A stretch of 64,000 nucleotides of DNA from UBA6927 sp022447855 (GCA_022447855.1 JAKUTX010000003.1:52564-116563), one strand, 5' to 3'; shown: positions 54,389 through 63,023, counted from the stretch's first letter. Notes: generated by a model not told the origin, from the letters alone. Numbers and translations are program-made.

Positions 54389-54397
54389 TGTTATAAT
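54389..54397 (+). promoter_or_regulatory. Extended -10 element before xseB
   Basis: TGTTATAAT is a perfect extended -10 in the 35-base xseA-xseB gap, 17 bases before the xseB ATG. If active, xseB could be transcribed independently of xseA. Confidence 0.35.
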
Positions 54398-54414
54398 TCC
54401 GAACGGAGGAATAG

Positions 54415-54669
54415 ATGTCTGACAATTCAAATCCCACCCCAGAACAATTAGAAAATTTAACGTTCGAAGAAGTCTTAGCATTACTTAATGAAACAGTTTC
54501 TAATTTAGACCAAGGAGATCTATCATTAGATCATGCAACAAAATTGTACGAGCAAGGTATGATACTTTCAGAAATATGCTTGAAACGTTTAAATGATGCA
54601 CAACTTAAAATTTCTGATATCCAAGAAAAACACTCCAAAGCCACAGAAAATACTTTAGACAATTCCTAA
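54415..54669 (+). CDS. xseB: Exodeoxyribonuclease VII small subunit
   Basis: XseB (84 residues) is the small helical subunit that binds XseA in exonuclease VII. The family core LTFEEVLALLNETVSNLDQG is followed by LSLDHATKLYEQGMILSE and ends in a short hydrophilic tail. A GGAGG site lies upstream of the ATG. Length and position after xseA settle the call. Confidence 0.93.
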   Translation: MSDNSNPTPEQLENLTFEEVLALLNETVSNLDQGDLSLDHATKLYEQGMILSEICLKRLNDAQLKISDIQEKHSKATENTLDNS

Positions 54670-54689
54670 AATTGATATTAACTAAAACA

Positions 54690-55253
54690 ATGAAATCTAT
54701 ACTAAAATTGATTGGTCTATTTTTTAAGCATTATGAAAACAGCGGCCTAAAAATAGCGCTGATTTGGGCATTTTCGAGAGGGTTTACGAAAATCACCGGG
54801 ATACCAATAATAGCTCAATGCAAAGTTACTGATCAAGTTTATGTCGGACCACAATTTAGTGAAAAAGGCCTTGCTAAATTGAATCGAATTGGAATTACTA
54901 ATATTCTAAATTTAAGGAAAGAATTTGATGACTCGATATTCAATTTGTCTGGAAATAATTATTGTTACCTTCCAGTAATTGACGATACTGCTCCTACTGA
55001 AAATGAATTAACAGAAGGCGTAAAGTTTATTCAAAATTCAATACTCAATAACGAAAAAGTGTACGTTCATTGCGCAGCTGGTGTTGGAAGGTCTGTAACA
55101 ATAGTTGCTGCTTGGCTAATCAAAGAAAAAAATCTTTCTGTAGAAACATCATTAGACAAGATTAGAATTAATAGACCTTTTATTTTGCCTGTATCAGAGC
55201 AATTAACTCTTTTAAAAAAATGGGAAATCAAATTTCATAAAAACCATCAATAA
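54690..55253 (+). CDS. Dual-specificity protein phosphatase-like protein
   Basis: This protein of about 187 residues carries the cysteine-phosphatase signature HCAAGVGRS with the nucleophile Cys128 and Arg134, near YLPVIDDTAPTE as the general-acid loop. It resembles dual-specificity or PTPMT1-like phosphatases acting on phosphoproteins or phospholipids. An amphipathic N-terminus (LIGLFFKHYENSGLKIALIW) may associate with the membrane. The start could be ATG at 54690 or TTG at 54672, directly after xseB; neither has a clear ribosome site. The target is unknown. Confidence 0.75.
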   Translation: MKSILKLIGLFFKHYENSGLKIALIWAFSRGFTKITGIPIIAQCKVTDQVYVGPQFSEKGLAKLNRIGITNILNLRKEFDDSIFNLSGNNYCYLPVIDDTAPTENELTEGVKFIQNSILNNEKVYVHCAAGVGRSVTIVAAWLIKEKNLSVETSLDKIRINRPFILPVSEQLTLLKKWEIKFHKNHQ

Positions 55254-55283
55254 ATTTATTACTGAAATACTTTAGGAGGAAAA

Positions 55284-56192
55284 ATGCGATACTTCAAACT
55301 TTTTCACGATTCTTTCGGCGAATTTTTAGGAGTGCAAGTTAAACCAAATCTATTAATTAGCTTAAGCCACATAGACCCTGACATCACTTCCGTAGATCAA
55401 TTGCTATCTGCATCAAATTTATCCAATACAACAATTGATGAAATTGCAACAAATATCTTAGATAAATCAAAAAACCACCTGGAAGTAGAAATATCTGACA
55501 TAGGTTTCACTATTGATACTGACGCAAACTTTCAAATTTTACGTCCTTTTGACCCCCCCGAAGTTTGGGCTGCGGGAGTTACCTATAAAAGTAGTGAGAT
55601 GGAACGAAGAAGAGAAAGTGAGACTCCTGACTTATACTCTGAAGTCTACGGGGCTGAACGACCTGAACTTTTTCTGAAATCTACAGCTGAACGTTGCATG
55701 GGACCACTAGATGACATTGGTATTCGAACTGACTCAACTTGGGATGTTCCAGAAGCCGAATTGGGATTTGTTATCTTCAATGGAGAAGTCTGCGGATTCA
55801 CTTGCGGGAACGATGTGAGTTCTAGATCGATTGAAGGTGAAAATGCATTATATTTACCGCAAGCAAAGGTATATGATCAATCTTGCTCTATCGGACCTTG
55901 TTTTGTCTCTTCTCAATCAATAACTGATCCTCAAAATTTGCAGGTTAGTTGTCGTGTAATTAGAGATGGGAATGAGGTTTTTTCTGGGCAAACCAACACA
56001 AATCAAATGGCCCGAGGAATAAATGATCTTGCTAACTGGCTTCAAAAATCCAATACTGTGCCTAATATGACTGTCGTAATAACAGGAACTGGAGTTGTTC
56101 CTCCACCAGAGTTTTCTTTATTAGAGAACGACACTGTACAGGTAGAAATTGAAGATATTGGAATTTTAGAAAACGTAGTAGTGGATGTATAA
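55284..56192 (+). CDS. Fumarylacetoacetate hydrolase family protein (AraD1-like)
   Basis: This 302-residue FAH-fold protein is longer than the one at 7223 and has a distinct N-terminal domain. Catalytic-region motifs include VWAAGVTYKSSEMERR, VPEAELGFVIF, CGFTCGNDVSSRSIEGENALY and MTVVITGTGVVPP. The SRSIEGENALYLPQAK pattern resembles 2-keto-3-deoxy sugar acid dehydratases and related FAH enzymes, so a sugar-acid substrate is plausible. A strong AGGAGG site (55274-55279) precedes the ATG. It probably ends its transcript near the hairpin at 56195. Confidence 0.82.
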   Translation: MRYFKLFHDSFGEFLGVQVKPNLLISLSHIDPDITSVDQLLSASNLSNTTIDEIATNILDKSKNHLEVEISDIGFTIDTDANFQILRPFDPPEVWAAGVTYKSSEMERRRESETPDLYSEVYGAERPELFLKSTAERCMGPLDDIGIRTDSTWDVPEAELGFVIFNGEVCGFTCGNDVSSRSIEGENALYLPQAKVYDQSCSIGPCFVSSQSITDPQNLQVSCRVIRDGNEVFSGQTNTNQMARGINDLANWLQKSNTVPNMTVVITGTGVVPPPEFSLLENDTVQVEIEDIGILENVVVDV

Positions 56193-56194
56193 AC

Positions 56195-56220
56195 CCTAGA
56201 TTTAAACACTCATATCTAGG
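56195..56220 (+). terminator. Possible hairpin after the FAH-family gene
   Basis: CCTAGAT (56195-56201) and ATCTAGG (56214-56220) form a perfect 7-bp stem with a 12-base loop, starting 3 bases after the stop codon. No T-run follows, so intrinsic termination is uncertain. Confidence 0.3.
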
Positions 56221-56255
56221 CCAAAAAGATACTACATTTTCCTAAATCATATAAG

Positions 56256-56284
56256 GTGACAAAGATCATAGATTCTGCTATAAT
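56256..56284 (+). promoter_or_regulatory. Strong predicted promoter for the DUF4870-like gene
   Basis: GTGACA (56256-56261), 17 bases, then TATAAT (56279-56284), with TGC directly before it as an extended -10. It lies 63 bases before the ATG at 56348, leaving a leader of roughly 55 bases. Confidence 0.6.
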
Positions 56285-56347
56285 TCGCGCGTTTTCGTAG
56301 TTATATTAATGTTATAAATTATTCTAAGTTGAGTGAGAGGTGCACAT

Positions 56348-56755
56348 ATGTCAGCGTCACAGGAACGAAATTTGGCAATCATTTCCCATGCTGCATCCTT
56401 AATAGGGGTGCTTCTTTCAGTGTTCTTTATCTATGGGCAACAACATCTGGCGGTTTTAGTGGTAGGGTTAGTGTTAATGTTTGTGCCACACATTATTCTT
56501 TTGCAAGTTTTTGGATCTAAGTCGGATTTTGTCGACTCTCATTTTAAGAATACAATTAACTTTGCTATAACATATATAATTTGTGTAGCACTTAGTCTTT
56601 TGGCTCTTCAGTTGGTATTAGGCATTTTCTTCTTACCACTGACATTTGTATATGGACTTGCAGTCACAATTATGGGAATCGTTAAGGCTTCAAAGGGTGA
56701 TTTCTACAGATACACTATGACCAAATCACTGCTTAAGCCTCGAGTAACTGCGTAG
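56348..56755 (+). CDS. Small polytopic membrane protein, DUF4870-like
   Basis: This 135-residue membrane protein starts MSASQERNLAIISHAASLIG and has three or four hydrophobic helices, with GSKSDFVDSHFKNTINFAI between the second and third. That layout, particularly the DSHxKN-type segment, matches the DUF4870 (Tic20-like fold) family of unknown function. The start at 56348 is supported by GAGAGG seven bases upstream; a GTG at 56333 would add five residues. It precedes the response-regulator gene by 23 bases, so they may be co-transcribed. Confidence 0.78.
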   Translation: MSASQERNLAIISHAASLIGVLLSVFFIYGQQHLAVLVVGLVLMFVPHIILLQVFGSKSDFVDSHFKNTINFAITYIICVALSLLALQLVLGIFFLPLTFVYGLAVTIMGIVKASKGDFYRYTMTKSLLKPRVTA

Positions 56756-56778
56756 CAAAATAATTTTAGAATTTAATT

Positions 56779-57441
56779 ATGCTGTCCAACGAAGGAATTT
56801 TCTCGATTGGCATTGAGAGCTTACTTGATAAAAATGACCTATCTGTTGTAATTGTAAGAACTCCTGAAGATTTAGATCTATCTTTAGCATCTGACGATGT
56901 TCCATTGGTTGCTTTGCTAGACCAATTGTCCGCAAACGATCTCGACATATCTGAATGTATTAATAAATGTTCTTCTCTTAAAATCCCAATGATTCTGTTG
57001 GTCTCAAATAAATTTATAAATTTGATCACCCAATATGACCAAATAGAAGATTTTATAGTATCTCCTTTTTCTGAAGAAGAGTTAATAGCTAGAATTAAAT
57101 TAGTGATTTTGAAAAATGTTGATCCCCAAAATGAGAATATCATTCGAATTGGCACCTTATCTATAAATCCCATAAACTACGAAGTTAGGCTAAATAACAG
57201 AGTCGTAACACTACGTTATAAAGAATATGAATTGCTACGACTTCTCGCATCCAATCCAGAAAAGGTATTTTCAAGAGAAAATCTTTTGAATCAAATTTGG
57301 GGGTATGAGTATTTCGGAGGTACAAGAACAGTTGATGTTCACATCAGAAGAATACGCTCTAAAATTGAAGATGCAAAAGACTTGAAAATTGAAACTGTGT
57401 GGAATGTCGGCTACAGGTTAACTAAGTCTAATACAATTTGA
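56779..57441 (+). CDS. OmpR-type DNA-binding regulator with degenerate receiver
   Basis: This 220-residue protein has a C-terminal winged-helix DNA-binding domain of the OmpR/PhoB type (YKEYELLRLLASNPEKVFSR, then VDVHIRRIRSKIED and TVWNVGYRL). The N-terminal 115 residues look like a receiver domain that has lost the early acidic pair and has Ser in place of the conserved Lys before PF (VSPFSEEELIARI). An Asp in ALLDQL may be the old phospho-site. An in-frame stop at 56767 rules out a longer N-terminus. It likely works without phosphorylation. No histidine kinase is nearby, and no ribosome site is obvious. Confidence 0.83.
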   Translation: MLSNEGIFSIGIESLLDKNDLSVVIVRTPEDLDLSLASDDVPLVALLDQLSANDLDISECINKCSSLKIPMILLVSNKFINLITQYDQIEDFIVSPFSEEELIARIKLVILKNVDPQNENIIRIGTLSINPINYEVRLNNRVVTLRYKEYELLRLLASNPEKVFSRENLLNQIWGYEYFGGTRTVDVHIRRIRSKIEDAKDLKIETVWNVGYRLTKSNTI

Positions 57442-57444
57442 TTT

Positions 57445-58212
57445 TTATGTTGATGCTCTAGTCCCTCCATCAACAAATAAAGGCGTTCCAGTTATGAAAG
57501 ATGCTTCGTCACTTGCCAAGAAAAGCGCAGCATAAGCAACTTCTCTAGGATCCCCGATTCTATTCATAAAACTAGAAGCTGCGGCGCTCTCAAAGAATTC
57601 ATTTTCCTCTGCACCTATGAACTCTCTATGTTGATCAGTTGCTTGAGTTAAAATTGCTCCAGGGCAAACACAGTTGACTCTAATATTGTGTTTTGCAAGA
57701 TCAAGTGCCAAACATCTAGTTAATTGTAATAATGCACCTTTAGAAGTGTTGTATGGAACAAATTCACTTTGTGCGACAAAACTGCTAATACTGGCAATAT
57801 TCACAATCGCCCCACCCTTAATATTCTTCATGCTTGGAAGAACATGCTTAACAGCATAGGCTGCGCCTCTAACATTTGTTCCAAATACACGATCCCAATC
57901 ATCGTCCGTAACATCCTCTATTTTCCCAAAAACAAACTGTGCAGCATCATTAACCAAAATATCGATCTTTCCAAATTTAGAAATCGCTCGATTCATCAAT
58001 TTTTCAACTTCCTTTTCCTTGGACACATCAGTTGGGATAAAAATTGCATCTCCCCCTGATTGAGATATTCTTTTTACAGTTTCTTCTCCTCCTTTTTTAT
58101 TAATATCTGCTACCACAACTTTCGCGCCTTCCTCAGAAAACAACTCGCTAATCGCTCTTCCAATTCCCGCTGAGCCGCCAGTAATTACTGCAACTTTTTG
58201 TTCAAGTCTCAT
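57445..58212 (-). CDS. Short-chain dehydrogenase/reductase
   Basis: This classical SDR (255 residues) has TGGSAGIG for cofactor binding, an Asp after beta-2 (VVADINKK) suggesting NAD, NDAAQ in place of the usual NNAG, and catalytic Tyr154 and Lys158 in PYNTSKGA. It ends with ITGTPLFVDGGTRAS. The substrate is unknown. A GGAG site lies seven bases before the ATG. It converges on the regulator gene with a 3-base gap and diverges from the E1 alpha gene. Confidence 0.87.
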   Translation of the reverse strand: MRLEQKVAVITGGSAGIGRAISELFSEEGAKVVVADINKKGGEETVKRISQSGGDAIFIPTDVSKEKEVEKLMNRAISKFGKIDILVNDAAQFVFGKIEDVTDDDWDRVFGTNVRGAAYAVKHVLPSMKNIKGGAIVNIASISSFVAQSEFVPYNTSKGALLQLTRCLALDLAKHNIRVNCVCPGAILTQATDQHREFIGAEENEFFESAAASSFMNRIGDPREVAYAALFLASDEASFITGTPLFVDGGTRAST

Positions 58213-58283
58213 AATTTCACTCCATTTAGTAACTTGTCAGATATATAACATAAATTTAACAAATACTGCCACTTTTGTTCATT

Positions 58284-58312
58284 TTGACCTAAATTATGAT
58301 CATCCGTATAAT
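58284..58312 (+). promoter_or_regulatory. Strong predicted promoter for the 2-oxoacid dehydrogenase operon
   Basis: TTGACC (58284-58289), exactly 17 bases, then TATAAT (58307-58312). It lies 37 bases before the E1 alpha ATG at 58349, giving a leader of about 30 bases that contains GGAG near 58327. Confidence 0.65.
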
Positions 58313-58348
58313 TAATTTACCTGACTTGGAGAATTCTCAATCTTTCTT

Positions 58349-59344
58349 ATGAACAAATCTAAATCCATAACTCCATTACTGACCAACAATCAATTGTTAA
58401 AGATGTACCGATCCATGGTAATTCTAAGAACGTTAGATCAAAGGCTTTGGGCAATGAATCGCCAAGGAAAAGCGGCAATTATGGCATCAAGCCAAGGTCA
58501 CGAAGCTGCACAAATCGCCAGTGTCGAAGCATTGCAAAAAGGCAAAGACAAATTCTACACTTACTATCGCGATTTAGGAGTAATGCTGTCATTAGGGATG
58601 ACACCCACAGAAATAATGCTAGGATTTCTTGCTAAGGCAGGCGAACCTCTAAGCGGCGCTCGCCAGTTCCCCACGCATGGAGCATATCCCAAATTAGGAT
58701 TAATAAATTTATCCAACGTAGTCGGAACACAAATCACTCAAGCTGTAGGGGCGTCTTTAGCAGCTGAGATGAGGGGTGAAGACTCTGTAACAATTACTTA
58801 TTTTGGTGATGGAGCTACTAGCCAAGGCGAATGCCACGAAGCAATGAACTTTGCAGGAATTCATCAGCTGCCTATAATTTTTTTCTGTGAAAACAACAAA
58901 TATGCTACTTCCATTCCATTAAAAAAACAAATGGCTGCAAAAAATGTTGCTGAAAGAGCAGCCGGCTATGGGATTTTAGGGAAATCGATCGACGGTTGTG
59001 ATATTTCATCAGTCTTTTCTACCGTTCAAGAAGCTGCTCATAGAGCTAGAAGCGGACTTGGGCCCACTTTAATTGACGCACAAGTAGAAAGGTTTTTACC
59101 TCATACAAGTGATGATGATGACACAAGGTACAGAACACGTGAAGAACTAGAACTATCTTATAAAAGGGATCCCATTGTGTTACTTCGGAACCAACTTGAA
59201 GCTAATACAACTTTAACTCCTAAAATCCAAGCTGATATCGAAAAAGAAGCAAAGTTGATAATAAATGAAGCCACACAAAATGCAGAAGCCGCACCTTACG
59301 TGGAAACTTCTGAGTTTAATAATCACGTCTATTCAACGAATTAG
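58349..59344 (+). CDS. 2-oxoacid dehydrogenase E1 alpha subunit (branched-chain type)
   Basis: This 331-residue E1 alpha subunit decarboxylates a 2-oxoacid with ThDP and passes the acyl group to the lipoyl arm of E2. The ThDP motif runs from YFGDGATSQGECHEAMNFA to CENNKYATS. The phosphorylation-loop region LPHTSDDDDTRYR and the opening YYRDLGVMLSLGMTP resemble branched-chain 2-oxoacid dehydrogenase more than pyruvate dehydrogenase. It leads the operon E1 alpha, E1 beta, E2, lipB. Specificity remains an inference. Confidence 0.9.
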   Translation: MNKSKSITPLLTNNQLLKMYRSMVILRTLDQRLWAMNRQGKAAIMASSQGHEAAQIASVEALQKGKDKFYTYYRDLGVMLSLGMTPTEIMLGFLAKAGEPLSGARQFPTHGAYPKLGLINLSNVVGTQITQAVGASLAAEMRGEDSVTITYFGDGATSQGECHEAMNFAGIHQLPIIFFCENNKYATSIPLKKQMAAKNVAERAAGYGILGKSIDGCDISSVFSTVQEAAHRARSGLGPTLIDAQVERFLPHTSDDDDTRYRTREELELSYKRDPIVLLRNQLEANTTLTPKIQADIEKEAKLIINEATQNAEAAPYVETSEFNNHVYSTN

Positions 59345-59358
59345 ACAGGAGGCTTCTC

Positions 59359-60342
59359 ATTACTGAAAAGAATCTGATAGATGCAATAAAGGAAGCAATT
59401 TCCGAAGAAATGGCAAGAGATGATTCTGTGTTCATTCTTGGAGAAGATGTCGGAGTGCGTGGAGGCGTCTTCCTAGCAACAGATGGACTTTTAGAAAAGT
59501 ACGGAGATGAAAGAGTAATAGATACACCCTTAGCTGAATCTTCAATTGCTGGAATCGCTGTTGGCGCAGCATTAAATGGTATGAGGCCAATTGCAGAAAT
59601 ACAATTTGCAGATTTTATATGGCCGGCAATTAACCAAATAGTAGGAGAAGCTTCAAAAGCCCATTATGGTAGTAATGGAAAATTAAATGTACCTCTCGTA
59701 GTTAGAGCCCCTTCGGGTGGAGGAATAAGGGGCGCCCTTTACCATTCCCAATCCGTCGAACAATTATTTACACACACACCTGGATTAAAAGTAATTATGC
59801 CGTCCACTCCATATGATGCAAAAGGATTATTAAAAAGTGCCATCCGAGACAATGATCCTGTCATATTTTTGGAACATAAAAAAACTTATAGATTAGTAGT
59901 TGGAGATGTGCCGGAAAAAGATTATACAATCCCTATTGGATCTGCTGACATTAAATTCCAGGGTAACGATATTACTATAGTAAGCTATGGATTAATGGTT
60001 CATTATTGTTTAGAAGCTGCACAAACTTTATCTTCCGAAGGAATTTCATGTGAAGTAATAGATCTTCGAACATTAAAACCCCTAGATACTAATACAATTA
60101 TAGAATCAGTAAAACGAACATCAAAAGTTCTCGTAGTTCATGAAGATAACAAAATTGGTGGTATAGGTGGTGAAATAGTTTCAGACATTGTCGAAAATGG
60201 CTTTGAATTTTTAGATGCCCCTCCTAGAAGATTAGCAGGAGCAGACGTTCCCGCAATGCCATATAGTCCAACATTGGAAAATCTTTTTATGATAAACACC
60301 GAAAATATTATCGACTCGGTTCGCAGTTTGGTAGCATTCTAA
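59359..60342 (+). CDS. 2-oxoacid dehydrogenase E1 beta subunit, ATT start
   Basis: This E1 beta subunit has FILGEDVGVRGGVF, DTPLAESSIAGIAVGAALNG, EIQFADFIWPAINQIVGEA and RAPSGGGIRGALYHSQS. The first ATG (59410) would cut off the conserved first helix. Reading upstream in frame gives TEKNLIDAIKEAISEEMARD, the normal family N-terminus, with no ATG, GTG or TTG. A perfect AGGAGG (59347-59352) lies six bases before ATT at 59359, so ATT is the most likely start (327 residues). A base error turning ATG into ATT is the alternative. Confidence 0.88.
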   Translation: MTEKNLIDAIKEAISEEMARDDSVFILGEDVGVRGGVFLATDGLLEKYGDERVIDTPLAESSIAGIAVGAALNGMRPIAEIQFADFIWPAINQIVGEASKAHYGSNGKLNVPLVVRAPSGGGIRGALYHSQSVEQLFTHTPGLKVIMPSTPYDAKGLLKSAIRDNDPVIFLEHKKTYRLVVGDVPEKDYTIPIGSADIKFQGNDITIVSYGLMVHYCLEAAQTLSSEGISCEVIDLRTLKPLDTNTIIESVKRTSKVLVVHEDNKIGGIGGEIVSDIVENGFEFLDAPPRRLAGADVPAMPYSPTLENLFMINTENIIDSVRSLVAF

Positions 60343-60365
60343 AATTAATTTACAAGGACTGAATT

Positions 60366-61589
60366 ATGCAAATCACTCTTCCTCAAGTTGGAGAATCAGT
60401 GGTCGAGGGATATATCAATAAATGGTTGGTCACTACTGGTCAAGCAGTATCAAAATACGACCCATTGGTAGAAATTATCACAGACAAAGTTAGTATGGAT
60501 TTCCCTGCACCTGTATCAGGAACAATCTCTCAAATCTTAGTTCGAGAAGGCGAAACAGTATCCACAGGGACACCAATAATAGAAATAGAAACATCCGAAT
60601 CTAATGCTCTAGATGAATCAACAGATATTGTAAAAACCCAGCCTATTGATAGAATAGGTAAATTGCTTAAGAATGTGGAACCAGTTGGACCAACAGGTTC
60701 AGGCAATCTAAAAAATACGCGAGAAAAACCTACAACTTTCTACTCCCCTGCAGTTTTGAGAGTAGCAAAAATTAATAATATAGATCTAAACAAAATTATT
60801 GGATCTGGAGCAAATGGAAGAATAACCTTAAAAGATTTGAATCATTATACCTCTGGCACAAAAAATGAAATCTCAACTTTGAATCAAAAAATTCCTTCAG
60901 AAATTGAAATCATAAAAACCAGTTCTATTCGTCAAACAATTTCAAACAGAATGGAAAAAAGTGCTAGGGAAATCCCTCACGCTTGGACCATGGTAGAAGT
61001 CGATGTTACAGAGTTGAGAAATCTTAGAATATCCTCAATGGATTCTTTTTTCCAACTAGAAGGTATCAAGCTCAGCTATCTTCCATTTATAATTCATTCA
61101 GTTTGCAAATCTATCAAAGAAAATCCACTCCTTAATTCAACCTGGAATCAAGGGGAAATTTGGATTAACAAGAAAATAAACATTGGTATAGCTGTTTCAA
61201 CAGAACGCGGATTATTTGTCCCGGTAATTGAAAATACAAACCAATTAACTATTCCTCAAATCGCAAAAAATGCCGACACATTAATTACTCAGGCAAGAGA
61301 TGGAACTTTAAATATTAAAGATGTCCAAAATGGCACATTCACAATTAATAACACAGGTGCATTAGGGTCAGTATTGTCAGGTCCACTAATCAATTATCCA
61401 CAAGCCGCTATTCTCACTACCGAAAAAATTGTACAACGTCCAGTTGTAATAAATGATTCAATCACAGCCAGATACATAATGAACATATGTCTAAGTTTTG
61501 ATCACAGAATAATGGATGGATTAGAAGCAAGTAATTTCTTAGCTAGCGTAAAAAATTATTTGGAAAATATTTCAAAAGACCAAATCTAA
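60366..61589 (+). CDS. 2-oxoacid dehydrogenase E2 (dihydrolipoyl acyltransferase)
   Basis: E2 (407 residues) transfers the acyl group from the lipoyl arm to CoA and forms the core of the complex. It has one lipoyl domain with attachment Lys41 (IITDKVSMDF), a linker, a peripheral subunit-binding domain (YSPAVLRVAKINNIDLNKI, about 121-155), and the catalytic domain ending in SFDHRIMDG with His380 and Asp384. One lipoyl domain is typical of branched-chain-type complexes. An AAGGA site precedes the ATG. No E3 gene follows. Confidence 0.93.
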   Translation: MQITLPQVGESVVEGYINKWLVTTGQAVSKYDPLVEIITDKVSMDFPAPVSGTISQILVREGETVSTGTPIIEIETSESNALDESTDIVKTQPIDRIGKLLKNVEPVGPTGSGNLKNTREKPTTFYSPAVLRVAKINNIDLNKIIGSGANGRITLKDLNHYTSGTKNEISTLNQKIPSEIEIIKTSSIRQTISNRMEKSAREIPHAWTMVEVDVTELRNLRISSMDSFFQLEGIKLSYLPFIIHSVCKSIKENPLLNSTWNQGEIWINKKINIGIAVSTERGLFVPVIENTNQLTIPQIAKNADTLITQARDGTLNIKDVQNGTFTINNTGALGSVLSGPLINYPQAAILTTEKIVQRPVVINDSITARYIMNICLSFDHRIMDGLEASNFLASVKNYLENISKDQI

Positions 61590-61590
61590 A

Positions 61591-62295
61591 TTGATTTCTC
61601 ACACCCACAAAGAATCCACAGAAAATATTCCATGCTTGGTAAAAACCTTGGGAATCACAGACTACAGAACTGCTTTTAGCATTCAAAACACTCTTTTTGA
61701 GCGTGTCCTCAAAGCAGAAATACATGCAGCATTGATAATTGTTGAACATCCCCATGTATATACATTAGGTAGGCGCAGTAAAGAAGAGGACATCCTACTA
61801 CCCAAAAAACAATTACAGAGAATGGGAGTAGAAGTAATTAAAACTAATCGAGGAGGGGCTACCACTTACCATGGGCCAGGACAGATTGTGGCATATCCAA
61901 TTATTAATTTAAGAAGTTCTGGAATTAGCCCAGTAGAATATGTGAGATTAATAGAGGATACACTGATTACAACGTTAAAAGAATTTAATATTTTGGGCAC
62001 ACGCAAAAATGGAATGCCTGGTGTTTGGATAAATGACTTAAAGATTGCCGCTATAGGTGTAAGAATTAGTAAAGGGATCACAACTCATGGATTTTCCTTA
62101 AATGTTTCTTCTAATCTGAATTATTTTGATCATATAATTAATTGTAGTTCCGAAGAAATGTCAATGACTTCAATTAAAAATGAGTCTCCTTTGATAGATG
62201 CCAATATTAAGATTACTAAAGATATCATAGTGAAAAATTTTTGCAGAAAGTTTAATTTCGACCTTCGCTTTGATCAGAATCCAAAATTATTCTAA
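61591..62295 (+). CDS. lipB: Octanoyl-[ACP]:protein octanoyltransferase
   Basis: LipB (234 residues) moves octanoate from acyl carrier protein to lipoyl-domain lysines, the first step of lipoylation. TNRGGATTYHGPGQIVAYP forms the substrate channel. Lys151 (DLKIAAIG) and Cys185 (IINCSSEE) are the catalytic pair by alignment to known LipB. The start is TTG one base after the E2 stop, with no separate ribosome site, implying coupling to E2, whose lipoyl domain it would modify. Its stop overlaps that of the convergent reductase gene. LipA is not in the window. Confidence 0.92.
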   Translation: MISHTHKESTENIPCLVKTLGITDYRTAFSIQNTLFERVLKAEIHAALIIVEHPHVYTLGRRSKEEDILLPKKQLQRMGVEVIKTNRGGATTYHGPGQIVAYPIINLRSSGISPVEYVRLIEDTLITTLKEFNILGTRKNGMPGVWINDLKIAAIGVRISKGITTHGFSLNVSSNLNYFDHIINCSSEEMSMTSIKNESPLIDANIKITKDIIVKNFCRKFNFDLRFDQNPKLF

Positions 62296-63023
62296 TTGCC
62301 GTAGAATCTCTCAGTTCGTACCATTTCTCTAGGGATATTAGATTCAATTACCATTTCAGATATGCTAGAAACAAAATTTGAGGAACCACAGATGTAGGTA
62401 TTCGGAATATTTTGAAAAAAGTCCAAGCACCCACTAATCATTTCTAAGTCAATCCTCTTAGAATCCCCTTCCCATAAGACCGGCTTTATTCTGGTAAACG
62501 TCAAATTAATTTTTGAGTTTGCATCCAACAGTTTCAGTAATTTTAATTCATCAGAAAAAATAATATCTTGCTCAGATCTAATCGAATAAAGCAACGCAAT
62601 TTGTGATTGAGGCGAAGATTCGAATTTGTCTCGGAAAATTGACATTAAAGGAACTATCCCAGTACCACCTCCTATAAGAAACAAAGGGCCACTTACAGAT
62701 TTTGACCATGTGAATGGACCTCCCAATGGGCCGCGGACCTCAAGTTGATCTCCGACTTTTAAAACTTTAAAAAAATACCCTGAAATCTCTCCGTCAGGAA
62801 TTAGCTCTATTGTAAATTCAATCATTCCAATTTTGGATGGAGCAGAACCTACAGAATAACTCCTCTGGGCATGGTATCCATCAGGGGCAGTTAATCGGAC
62901 GTCGTAATGCTGACCGGCAATATGTTGAACCCAGTTAGGTAACCTTAGTACAACTGTTTTAACCCGATATGTCTCAAAGCGGATTTCTTCAACTGTTGCA
63001 TACTGCCAAGAAGTTACTACCAA
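62292..63023 (-). CDS. FAD/NAD(P)-binding ferredoxin reductase-type oxidoreductase
   Basis: This 243-residue ferredoxin-NADP reductase-type protein has the FAD motif RSYSVGS (54-60), the NAD(P) loop GGGTGIVPL (118-126) and the C-terminal YICGSSNFV and TERFYG. It has no iron-sulfur or FMN domain of its own. It begins with TTG, three bases after the stop of the molybdoenzyme gene, and a GGGGGG stretch is the likely ribosome site. The tight pairing suggests that it passes electrons between NAD(P)H and the molybdoenzyme. Confidence 0.88.
   Translation of the reverse strand: MVVTSWQYATVEEIRFETYRVKTVVLRLPNWVQHIAGQHYDVRLTAPDGYHAQRSYSVGSAPSKIGMIEFTIELIPDGEISGYFFKVLKVGDQLEVRGPLGGPFTWSKSVSGPLFLIGGGTGIVPLMSIFRDKFESSPQSQIALLYSIRSEQDIIFSDELKLLKLLDANSKINLTFTRIKPVLWEGDSKRIDLEMISGCLDFFQNIPNTYICGSSNFVSSISEMVIESNIPREMVRTERFYGN

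Noticed and set aside
59359..60342. E1 beta as a pseudogene lacking a start
   Set aside because: The frame is intact with all motifs and a perfect ribosome site. An ATT start or a single-base error explains the missing ATG better.
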